Assembly (NCBI GenBank): GCA_019925105.1 | Contig: JAHGAU010000030.1 | Location: forward strand, 124,001 to 188,000 | Reading direction: 5' to 3' | Source: Niebla homalea | Lineage: Eukaryota > Ascomycota > Lecanoromycetes > Lecanorales > Ramalinaceae | DNA: 64,000 nucleotides | Part shown: piece after piece, positions 50,001-61,309 of the stretch | Numbering within the stretch: the first letter of the stretch is position 1 | Layout of the letters: each line of letters begins with the position of its first letter | Made by a program: the position numbers and the translations under genes | The notes under the pieces: model-generated | The model's database searches: none | Seen by the model: only the letters and a program-made list of their open reading frames with translations | Told to the model about the DNA's origin: nothing

Positions 50001-52774
50001 TTTATTTAAAGTTTTTATTACCCGCTTTATAAAATAATTAATTTATTTTTTATTATTAAACCGGGGAAGCTCCGTTAATTAAGATATTATTTTTACTACC
50101 TTTATAAATATTTTAATTTCTTTAATTTTTTTTATACTTATTTAAACGGTAAAGGTAAAGTTACGTTAACGGATTAATTTAAAGTCGTTTATATTGGGAC
50201 GTAATTTAAATTATATTTTAAGTCCTTTTAAGGTTTATATATTATAATTAAATTAATAATATTTTCCGAATTAAATATTAAGTTAATTATAATCTTAAGT
50301 TTACGGCTTTCTTATATAATAGTTTTTTTAACGTTAATAACGTAAAGTTAAACTATATAATAATTATTAATAACTTTTTAGGTTTAATATAATTAATTAT
50401 ATAATTATCTTTATTTTATTAAACGTAATAAAAATTAAAATCCTTTATTAAAAAGTACTTATTAAGTACGGTTATAATATTTTTAAGTAATAAAATCGTA
50501 AAAGGTCCCTTTTTATTGGCCGGTAACGGATTATATATATTATAAATATTTAAATTACCCTTAATATCCTTTTTTTATACGATCCGGAGTATATATAGGT
50601 TCCTTCCGTAATAAATAATATTTTAATTATTTATATTTAACTTCTTATTAATAAAAAAGTATATTTATATCGTTTCGTTATTTTGAAAAATTAAGTAAAA
50701 ACTATTTCCCGGGTTAATTAAAAAGTAAATATATAGATTATATAGTGGTTTTTATATTATTATAATATTAATATTTTTTATTTCCTTAAATTTAAATATT
50801 AATATTATAACTTTAATTACTTCCTTACGTATATTATATTATATTATTTTTAAAAGCGTAAATATATTAAATATTAATATCCATTAAGTTCTTTTTATTA
50901 ACTTTTATTTATATAAATGGTTTTTCCTTAAAGTTAAATATTATTTATCCCGATCTTTTTATTATAATAATAATCCCGGTTAAACGGCCGGCCTTAAAAA
51001 TTAATATCGCTATAAGCTTTTTTTTTATATTATTAATTATTACGTTTTACTTTTCCCCGTTTAATAAGCTTTATTTATATTTTAAGATTATCTTTAATTA
51101 CTTTACCGGTTTAAATTTATATAAGTTATAACGTTAAATCTTAATTATTATCTTAATTTCCTTATATTAAGTTTCTTTTATTCTTATTATATATTGTAAA
51201 TCTTATATTAAGTAATTATTATTACCGTATACCGCGTATTTTAATGCGTTTTTTATTAAACCCTTTATTATTAAGCCAGTGTATTTATACGTATTATATT
51301 TTTCAATATATATTACGTATTTTATACTATTAGGGTATTTTATAATAATATATTTATACTTTTAATATTTAAAGTATTAATAAATATCCGTTATTTAATT
51401 TTAAGGTTTTATTAATTTAAGAAATTTACCCTTTATTACCTTTTTATTGAAAATATTATTATATATTTTTATTAACATTACGCTTAAGATAATTATAAAG
51501 TATTTCTTTATATAATTAAAGGCGTTTAACCTTTTTATTATAGGGGAAATTATAATTAATAATTTTTAATTTAAAATAAAAAATTATATTCTTTTTTTTT
51601 ATCCGTTTTAAGGTAATTTCCCCTTCCTTCTTTATAAATTTTATTAAATATATTTTATTTACTATAATAATAAAGGATTACCTTAATATTTTTACCGTTT
51701 TATACCCTTTTTTACCGGTTTATCTTTTTAATTTCTTTAATTTCTTTTTCGTTTTTAATAAGGTTATATTAAAAAGGATATTTTCGCTTTATAATTTTTA
51801 TACCGTAATAATTTATTCTATTAATAACTTTTCCGTAACTTTAAACGCCTTTATTAATTATAACGGATTTACTTTTATTATTATATTCTTCTCCTTTTTA
51901 CTTAATAATTATATGGTTATTATCCTCGTTTTTTTTAACGCCGCCGTTTTCTCCCCCGTTTTTATTTCCTTTATTATTAACGTTGGTACCGCCTTTATAA
52001 CCCTTATTATCTAACTTATCTTTATTCCTTTTTTTAAAGTTTCCTTTATTGTTCTTTTATTTTATACGTATCTTCTTTATCTTTTTTTGCCTTTATCCGT
52101 TAACGTTTTTATTACCGCTTTTTAAACTCCGTATAGCCTCTTTAACTCCCTTAAACCTTTCCTTATATTTATATAAAAATCTTTTATTCCCCGTAATTTA
52201 ATTTATAATATCGGTTAAGTCTTTAACGTAATATTTTTCTATATAGTTATAAGGAAGCCTTTTAATACTTTTATTATTTTTTCTTTTTTTACTTTTCCCT
52301 TATATATTTAATAGTTATTTCTTTTTATAATTTATTTTTATTTATTTAATATTTTCTTATTTTTACTTAATTTTCTCTTAATTTATATATACTTAATAAA
52401 GCCTTTTACGCTTCCGTCTATTTTTTATCCGTCCCCGCGTACCGTCCCCGTCCCCTCCGCCCTTTATTTATTATTTTTTATAATAATACCTTTACGTATT
52501 ATACGCGTTTCTTTATACGTACCTTATTAATTATAGGCTCCTATTTAATTTAAGGTTTTTTTATCTTATATTTATTATATTATTTATATAACTTATTACC
52601 GTTTTTATTAACCTAGACCGTTTACTTTTTCTCCCCTTTTATTTCCACTATTATTCCGCTTCCGTTTATTATATTTAAGGTATTATCCTCATTATTACTT
52701 AAGTTATATACGCGTATATCGTTTCTGACCTCTGGGGTCCCGTTGTTCGTCGCCATCCTCATTTACAACGTTAT
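47001..52774 (-). mobile_element. LINE delta (Tad1-like), uninterrupted full-length copy, 5.77 kb; 13-bp TSD
   Basis: This is the only unsplit copy. The duplication ATAGTTTATATAT flanks it (46988-47000, 52775-52787). On the minus strand: the ORF1 ATG at 52756-52754 with start MATNNGTPEV; ORF1 to about 51,600; endonuclease about 50,400-51,050; RT with the GIP(stop)GS motif about 48,870-48,930; C-terminal region and 3' UTR to a short GATT tail at 47001-47018. It gives the reference length for the family. Many RIP stops. Confidence 0.87.
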
Positions 52775-55228
52775 ATAGTTTATATATATAAAGGTATTAT
52801 AAATTAAAAAATAAACGTTATTAATAAAGTTTTTAATTTAAATTTTTTATTTTAACTTAATAAGCTTTTTAATTAATAAACCGTTAAAGAATAAGAATAA
52901 TATAAAAAAAAAAAAAAATCCTTAAGGAATCCCCGTTATAGTGGGCTTTATCGGGCTTATTTTTTATTTTAAATTAATTAACGTAGCTTAATTATTTAAG
53001 AAATTTTTCATTTATTTAATTAAAAAAAATAATATCCTTTTTTTTTTTAAGTTATATAATAATTTTTAATAATTTACTTTATTAAAGATATTTATAATAT
53101 TAAGAGAAAAAAGATTTATAATATGCCTTTTCCCGTAACCTTATACCGTATATACGTTATTAATTAATCCTTTAAGGGTAATTTTTATTAATTAACCTTT
53201 TTTTTTTATTTTTATTTATTAATCGGAAAGAAATCTATAATTCTTTATATAATTATTAAGGATTTTTATTATTATTATCTTTAAGGCCTTCCTTAGCGTA
53301 TAAAGGAGTATAATAAATCTATAAGATTTTATTTTAAAGTAATCCGGTTTAATAAGTTTCTTAAGGATAATTGGTTTTATTTTTTTAAATTTACGTAAAT
53401 AATAACCGACGTTGAAATATATTTATAAAAAAAGTAAATAAAAACCCTTTTAAACGGTAATATTATTATTAATAAGAATCTATTAAAGATCTTATTCGGT
53501 CTTAAGGCTTTATTTTTCTTTAATTTATTAATCGCTTTAATTATTATATTTTATATTATTATTTTATTTATTAATATGGGATCGGGGTATATAATATTAT
53601 TAATATCGTTTAAGTTAACCTTTAACGGAAGGGGGAAAAATGCTCCTTTAAGGGCTTCGATTTTACCGTTAAAGGTATTAATTAATATATTATTGGGTCT
53701 TTTAAGGGGCGGGAATTTAAGAATAAACTTTGGTTTCCTATTTTATTTTTTATTATATTTTATTAACTTTTAGATATTATAAAGTAAGATTATTAAGTTA
53801 TATACCGTAAACCGAAAGTATATTTATTTAATTTTCTTAATAATCTTCTTTTTTTCCTTTTAAATAGCTTTTAATTAATTAAATATCTTTTAATTTTTAT
53901 ATTTAAAAGCTAATTTATTAGTTTTTTCGCCTTTACCATTGCGGTTATATATTTTTTATTTTAATAAATTTTAACTTTTTAAAAAAGTTTTATTATTAAG
54001 ATTATTTTATTAATTATTTCATTTAATGCCTTTATTATTTACTTTATAAAAAGGTCGATCCGGTCTTTATTATTTAATTAAGGGAAATCCGTAAATTATA
54101 TTACCGTTTCCTCCGTTTTTATATAAATCTTTATTATTTTAATCGTTTTCTATATTTTCCTTACCGGTAATAATAAGGTTATGTTAACGGTTTAATTTAA
54201 AGTTATTTATATCGGTATATAATCCGAATTATATTTTAAGTCTTTTCGCGGTTTATACGTTATAACCGCGTTAATTATTTTTTCCGTATTAAAGGTTAAA
54301 TTAATTATCGTTTTAAACTTATAACTCTTTGATATAATAATCTTTTATAATATTAATAATAAAAGGTTAACTTAAATAATAAGTATTAATTAATCGTTTA
54401 ATTTAACGTAATTTATCGTATGCCCTTTTTTATTTTATATATAATAATATAGGTTCAAGTCTTTAAGCAATATATATTTATTTAAAGTAATTAAGACCTC
54501 TTTAAATAACGATATTATAAATGGTCCCTTTTTATTAATTAATAACGGATTATATACGTTATAAATATTAAAGTTGTTTTTTAAGTCCTTTTCCTTTATA
54601 ATACGGAATATATAAAGGTTTTTACCGTAATAAATAATATCTTAACTATTTACGTTAAACCGCTTATTTATAAAGAAGTATATTTTGGTTATTTTATCCC
54701 CCTTAAAGGCTAAATAGAATCCTTCCCTTGGATTAATAAATGAATATATATACAGGTTATATAATAATTTTTATATTATTATAATATTAACGTTTTTAAC
54801 TTTTTTAAATTTAAATATTAATATTATTACTTTAATTCCTTCGTTAGAAACGTTATATTATATTACTTTTAAAAACGTTAATATATTATATATTAACCTT
54901 TATAAAGGCTTTTTTATTTATACTTATTTAAGTTATAGACTTCCTATTAAAGTTAAGCGTTTTTTAACTTAATATTTTCCTAATTATTATTAAAGACGTA
55001 AAACGGCCGGCCCTTAAGGTTAAGATTATAAGAAGTTTCCTTTTTTTTATTTTATCCGTTACCGTTATTTACCGCTTATTATTTAATTAATTAAGCTTAT
55101 ATTTTAAAGTTATTTTTAATTAACCCGTTAAATTAATTCCGTACGTATTATACCGTTAAATTTTTATAACTATTTAAATCTCCTTACGTTTAATCTCTTT
55201 AGCTTTTATTATATACCTAGAATTTTAT

Positions 55229-55782
55229 TGATTGATTGATTGATTTATACTACGGGTCTAGCTAAGTTAATTCCGGCGTTTTAAGAACGCGGCCTTTTGG
55301 CCTTATTAATAACCATAAAAACCTGATACTTATAACGTTAAAGTAAAAACCGGCGTTTACCAGGCCTCCACCCTCTATCTTTTAAGGTAGAGGATATTAA
55401 CGGCTATTTAAAGAATAGTAATTTATTTATATACTTCCTATATTTTAACTCCCCAAGAAAATCCGTAATATTACGATTATATCTTTATAAAGGCTATTTT
55501 TAAGCTCGTTGCTTTTCCGTTCCTTTATATATTTATATTACTTTAATCTTATATAATACCTTTAAATATCTTTATTAATATTTATATACTTAATATATAC
55601 CCCTTTTATATTATTATCGCCGTTAATTCCTTTAAAGACTTTTAATAAGCGTTTACTATTATATCCTTACGGCTATAGAAGATGTTTTCCGGTTTATATA
55701 ATTGGCGTGGCCGGTTTCCGCTCCTCTTTTCCTTCCCCAGCCGGTGGCAGGCCTTCTCCGTGAGGTCTTCGGTAACCTCGCC
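55229..55782 (-). mobile_element. LINE epsilon, 5'-truncated copy of 554 bp in LINE gamma; 13-bp TSD
   Basis: The duplication CCTAGAATTTTAT flanks it exactly (55216-55228, 55783-55795). The tail (GATT)n at the left and the conserved 3' end show minus orientation. The part nearest the tail is AT-rich, but about 55,690-55,782 keeps normal GC, so RIP affected it unevenly. Confidence 0.87.
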
Positions 55783-57699
55783 CCTAGAATTTTATATTAA
55801 GTATCCTTCTTTATTATATATAACGTATTTAAATATGCTTTTTATAAGTTTCTTAATTATTAACTTTATATACTTATAGGTATCGTAATTTTTAACGTAA
55901 ATTATATATTTTATAATATTAAAATATTTTATAATAATATATTTATAGCTTTAATACTTAAAATATTAATAAATATTTACCGTTTTATTTTATAACCGGG
56001 TTATCTTAAACGATCCTTTTTCAATAATCTTTTTATTTAAAATATTGTTATATATTTTTATTAACGTTACGTTTAACATAACGGTAAAATACTTTTTTAC
56101 GCGTTTTAAGGAATTAAATCTCCTTATTATTAAAGGAAGCTTATAGTTAATAATCTTAAGCTTTAAATAAAAAATTATATTTTCCCTTTTTATATTCCTT
56201 AATATAACTTCTTTTTTAATTTTTATAAAACGTAATAAGTATATTTTATTTATTATAACGATAAATAATTGCTTTAAAATTTTAATTAATTTATATTTTC
56301 CCTTATTAATTTAAGTTTGAAATTTCTTTAAACTTTCTTTCGTTTTTAATAACGTTATATTAAGGAAGATATCCTTATTTTATAGTTTACGTACCGCGAT
56401 AATTTATCTATTAATAATTCCGTTATTACCTTAAAAGCCTTTATTAATTATAATAGGTTTATTTTTATAATTGCGTTTTTTTTTATTATTAAATAAACGG
56501 ATTATTATTATTTTTATTTTCTTTAATACGATTACTTTCTTTTCCGTTATCCTTTTATTTTCTATTATAAGTATCATTTTTATTATTTTTATCGTTTAAC
56601 TTTTTTTTTACTTAAAAAGTTATTATTTTCATATTTTCGCTTTATACCTTTAATTTTAAACCGCCGTCTTTATCTTTTATTAACGCCCTTACTCCCGCCC
56701 CTTAAGAGTTTTATAGGCGTTCCGCCTTTTTTAACTTTATCCCTATTTTTATATAGAAGTCTTTTACGTTTTTTAATTTAATTTATAGTATTAATTAGGT
56801 TTTTAACGTAATATCCTTTTATTCCACCGTAAAGAGTCCTTTTAAAGCCTTTATTACCTCCCTTATTGCCCTTTTACTTTCCTTTACCGGGCAACGTATT
56901 ATCTCCGCCTTTTATTTTTAATCCCTTAAAATCCCGTCCTCTTTATTAACTTTAATTCCTTTTTATATACCCTTAATAATACTTTTATTATAATCTTCCC
57001 GCCTTTTCCCCCCGTTTATACCCTTTATTATTAATATTATACCGGTTTTTTTACCCCTTTATTTAGCTATTATTTCCGTATTATTATTATGCGTTTTATA
57101 CGCTTTAATACGCGTATTTTACTGATTTTAATTCTTTTATTTATTTTAAGCGTTATTTAGCTTATTATTATTATATTACCCGTACGCATCGTTACTATTT
57201 CTATTAATATAGGTTACTTACCCGTTTATTATCTTATTCTTAATTATTACGGTACTTTTACTTATTATACTTAATATACTCCCCTTACTATTATTAAAGC
57301 TATGTATATACGTATCGTTTTGGACCTCTAGGGTCCCTTTATTCGTCGCCATCGCTAAATATCCCGTAATATCTAAAAGCTAATAAAGTACGGTAAGGAA
57401 TAAAATAAGAAATTAAAGTTTATTTTTAAGTTTTTATCTTTTAAGAGATAAAACAATACGATAAATAATATTTTTAACGATAAAATTAACGTCCTTAAAA
57501 AAACGTTTTTTTTATCCCCGTTAGAAGTTAACTTAAATAATATTAAAGGCATGATATATTTTAGTCTTATATTAATAAATAAAATAATAATATAAAATAT
57601 AGTAATTAAAACGATTAATAAATTAAAGAAGGATAAAGCCTTAAAATTAAATAAAATCTTTAATAAATTCCTATTAATAACAACCTTACCGTTTACGAA

Positions 57700-58330
57700 T
57701 ATCTTTATTTATTTATTATAAGTATATTTTAACGTTAATTATTATTTACGTAAGTTTAAAGAGATAAAAATAATTATCCTTAGGAAATTAATAAAGCCGG
57801 ATTATTTTAAAGTAAAATCTTATAGGCCAATCATACTCCTTTATATATTAAGGAAGGCCTTAAAAACGGTAATAATAAAGATCCTTAATAATTATATAGA
57901 AAGTTACGGGCTCCTCCTTAATTAATAAATAAAAGCAAAAAGAAATTAGTTAACAAAGATAACTTTTAAGGGACTAATTAACGGTATATATACGGTATAA
58001 AACCACGGAAAGAAGTACGTTATAAGTCTCCTTTCTCTTAATATTATAAGAACTTTTAATAAAATAAATTAATAAAAGTTATTATATAATTTAAAGAAAA
58101 AAGGAATATTACCCTTTTTAATAAAGTAAATAAAAGGTTTCTTAAATAATTAAGCTATATTAATTAACTTAAGATAAAAAATAAGCCCAATAAAGCCCGT
58201 TATAACCGGGATTCCTTAAGGATTATTTATTTCTTTTATATTATTCTTATCCTTTAATAATCCGTTAATTAAAAAATTAATTAAGTTAAAATAAAAGGTT
58301 TAAGTTAAAAACTTTATTAATAACGTTTAT
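57700..58330 (+). pseudogene. LINE beta reverse transcriptase core (dead)
   Basis: Through stops it reads YRPIILLYIL (about 57,822-57,850), then GIP, a TAA for Gln, GLFISFILFLSF near 58,210-58,250. This is the RT palm pattern common to Tad1-like elements. Confidence 0.85.
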
Positions 58331-60144
58331 CTCCTAGTATATAATATTTTTATATATATAAATTATCGGGAATTAAAGAAGGCCTATAAAATCTATTTCC
58401 GATAAACGAGGACCTATAAAGTTTAATTTATATTATATAAGTATAAAATTATTTATATAATTAAGAGCCCGAAACTATAGGATATAATAGTTATAGTAAA
58501 CTTAAGTAAAATTATAGTAAAACCGCATATTAATATTTAAGTCCTTAACCTTTAAGTAAATAAGAAGCTTAATTAAAGGGATTATATAAAAAAGATTTAA
58601 AAGAAGATAACTTTATAAGAAAGGGGCCTTATTTACTTTATTATATTAATATAAGGAGTTATTTTATAAAAGGCCCGGACCGTTTATTAAATAGTAATAA
58701 AGCCGGCTATAATATACGCTATAGCTATTTAATATATATTTAAAGGCACCCCGGGATATAGGAAAGAGCCTATTTAGATACTATAGAAAGTCTAGAATTA
58801 ATACTTAAAAGTAATTAATAACGCTTATAAAACGATTTTTATTTCGGTATTAAAATCTAAAGTCTTTATATTATTAATTAAAGTTTTACTTAATTAAATA
58901 ATCGCTTAAATAAAGCTTAAAAGGTATATATATCCGGCTAGAAAAATAGGAAACGAAAGGATCCGCTAAAATCTTAAGAGGCTTTAAGTTAAAAAAAAGA
59001 AAGTAAAAATCCTTATCTTTTTTCCTATTAAAGTAAAGCGGGAATAAACTAAAAAGAAGGTTAACTTTACCGGTATTTTAAAGGTTAATTTAAGCGTATA
59101 TAAACTCTTATTAAGCTTAAAAGAGGTTAAAGTTAAAAGGATTTCAAGAATAAAAGCTATAATAATCGCTTAATAAGTTATAGTAAAATAAACCGTACGT
59201 TAATAAAATTATAAGGATTTTATACCTTAAGGATATTAATATCCGGCTTTAAATAATAAAATAATTATTAATAAGTACCTTCGCCGTTATAAAATTATAA
59301 AAAAAGGCAATAATATATTAATAATATAACTTTAAATAAATAAGAATAATTTAACTTATTTCTTATTTATTATATATATTAAGGATTAAACTAATATTAA
59401 TTATAAACATAAATAAAGGAAGTAAAACGCCATATAATTCCTTATTTTTTATCCTTTAAATAGAGGTTAAGTTAAGATTTATAATAAAAACTAATACTTA
59501 TAATTACCGTTAAATATTATTTACAAAGTAAAACATCCGGGCAGCCGTTAGGTTTATAATATTTACCGGATTATTACTATAGTTTAGTTTCGTTATAAAG
59601 ATAAACGAAATTATTAAAGACTTTATAAAGAAGGTTTATTATTGGTTAAGAAAGAAAAAAAGAAACAGAAACCGGTTATATTAATTATATAAACCAGAAA
59701 GCATCTTTTATAATTATAAAGATATAATAATAAATACTTATTAAAAATCCTTAAAGGATTTAACGGTAATAATAATATAAAAGGGGTATATATTAAACGT
59801 ATAAATATTAATAAGGATATTTAAAGGTATTACGTAAGGTTAAAGTAATATAAATATATAAAGGAACGGAAAAGTAATAAGCTTAAAAATAACTTTTATA
59901 AGGATATAATTATAATATTATAAATTTTCTTAAGGGAATTAGAATATAAGAAGTATATAAATAGATTATTATTTTTTAAACGGCCGTTAATATCCTTTAC
60001 CTTAAGGGATAAAGGGTAAAGGCCTAATAAACGCCGGTTTTTACTTTAACGTTATAAGTATCAGGTTTTTACGGTTATTAATAAGGTTAAAAGGCCGCGT
60101 ATTAAGGAACGCCGGAATTAATTTAACTAAATCCGTAGTATGAA

Positions 60145-60167
60145 TTAATCAATCAATCAATCAATCA
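60145..60167 (+). repeat. (AATC)n tail of LINE beta
   Basis: About six AATC-type units (the first is AT-altered) at the 3' end of the element, next to its target duplication. Confidence 0.85.
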
Positions 60168-60640
60168 ATATTTATTTATTTATACGTTTTAAAATAAATT
60201 CTTTTTTTATTTTATAAAACGTATTAAATATATTTTATTCACCGTAATGGTAAATAATTACATTAATATTTTTATTGTTTTAAACCTATTTTTACTAATT
60301 TACGTTTTTAACCTTTTTAAGTTTTCTTTTATTTTTAAAGACGCCATATTAAGGAATATATTCCCGCTTTATAATTTACATATAACGATAATTTACTCCG
60401 TTAATAATGTTCTTATTACTTTAAACGCCTTTATAAGCTATAAAGGGTTTATTTTTATAACGGTATTCTTCTCTTTTTTAATTAATAAACGGATTATTAC
60501 CGTCCTCGTTTTCCTTAATATTATTTTTTTTTCTTTAATTAATATTATCTCCTTTTTGGTTATTACGTACCCTTTTTTCGCTGTTTTTACCGTTTAAGTT
60601 TCCCTTACTTATAAGAATTATTATTTATCTTTGCTAAATT

Positions 60641-61309
60641 TCTTTTAAGGTTAAGTATATTAAAGTCGAAATTAAAATCTTCCTGCTGAAGCGCGGATAA
60701 CTATGTATATATACGGCTACCCCCAAGGTAATATTTTTATTAAAATCGTTAATCGTAATCCCCATATTTTAAAAATTTCTATAATTTAAAGGAAATTCAA
60801 TACCTTAATTTTACGATAATAAAGCAATTATAGCTAAATTAATATATATTCTAAGGCTTTTATATATTATAAAATATTATTAATTATTAATATACCAGGT
60901 TAAACCCGTAATTTAAAAATTATTGTATTAATTAAGGAGGAAAATTGTAACTTTATGGGTTAAGAAAAGTATTAAGTCGGCAAGGTTTTAGGTTAATAAA
61001 GCCGGTGTTAAACCTATTAAAGTATTATTAAAGTTATATAAATATTTAAATATATTTAATTAAACCCGGAGAACGCTGTTTAAGTTTATAACTTATTAAA
61101 TTTAAGAGGTATAAGTTTTTTATTTAATTTATTTAAAAGATTTTATTAAGTTTTATAATTCCGCGTTAATCCGATTAAGTAAAACTATTATATTTAACGT
61201 TGAATCCGGGACTTTATTATTTTACCTCCTACGTTATATATAAGACTTATAGGTTACGTAACTGGATTACGTAATATATCTTGGCGCTCTCCTTGGATTT
61301 CGATAGGGT
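60641..61309. other. AT-rich segment between LINE alpha and LINE zeta, origin unknown
   Basis: About 670 bp that I could not align with the LINE or Gypsy copies of this window. It holds no open frame of note. Some less mutated patches remain (around 60,680-60,730 and 61,280-61,310). Confidence 0.4.

Larger units (their letters stand above)
45195..57359 (-). mobile_element. LINE gamma (Tad1-like), full length, split by LINE delta and LINE epsilon; TSD about 14 bp
   Basis: The pieces are 45195-47000, 52788-55228 and 55796-57359, about 5.81 kb joined. The target duplication ATCCCGTAATATYT stands at 45181-45194 and 57361-57374, with a single C/T difference attributable to RIP. The ORF1 start codon (minus) is 57352-57350 (start MATNKG, then a stop where relatives have a coding triplet). 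The RT motif lies at about 52,880-52,940, the endonuclease at about 54,400-55,080, and the (GATT)n tail (minus AATC) at 45195-45214. All frames are broken by RIP. Confidence 0.83.
35226..60167 (+). mobile_element. LINE beta (Tad1-like), complete but split by Gypsy3 and LINE gamma; 13-bp TSD
   Basis: The pieces 35226-35494, 42419-45194 and 57375-60167 join to about 5.84 kb. The duplication ATATTTATTTATT flanks it (35213-35225 and 60168-60180). ORF1 starts at the ATG 35260 (readable start MAMNKGTP-like; other copies read MATN). The endonuclease is at about 44,100-44,770 with KDFNL near 44,498 (GDFNL in relatives) and a SDHLPI-type motif near 44,740. The RT has YRPI at about 57,822 and TGIP(stop)GSP at about 58,205-58,225. 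It ends with an (AATC)n tail. All frames carry RIP stops. Order and motifs fit the Tad1 clade of fungal non-LTR retrotransposons. Confidence 0.85.
18068..60640 (-). mobile_element. LINE alpha (Tad1-like), RIP-degraded, outermost host of the nest
   Basis: The pieces are about 18068-20149, 26306-26328, 33988-34777, 34944-35225 and 60181-60640, read on the minus strand. Joined, they form about 3.6 kb collinear with LINE delta (its 48.4-52.0 kb part). The RT signature (TGIPQGSP-type, Q as stop) is at about 18,580-18,650 and the endonuclease GDFNL motif at about 20,090. About 1.36 kb of the 3' end, with its tail, and about 0.8 kb of the 5' end are missing. The 3' truncation coincides with the border to genic DNA. 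Insertions into it are Gypsy1, Gypsy2, a solo LTR and LINE beta. Piece lengths plus the missing ends sum to about 5.8 kb, the length of the intact copies. Confidence 0.8.

Noticed and set aside
53576..53773. 65-codon plus-strand frame
   Set aside because: Antisense to LINE gamma between RT and endonuclease; composition-driven.
55682..55879. 65-codon plus-strand frame
   Set aside because: It crosses the end of the truncated LINE epsilon and its target duplication, so it is not a gene.
60247..60597. 116-codon open frame on the plus strand in the AT-rich block
   Set aside because: It is antisense to the ORF1-side sequence of LINE alpha, and its peptide is a Phe/Ile/Asn-rich product of AT composition. 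Collinear copies in delta, gamma and zeta do not keep it open.
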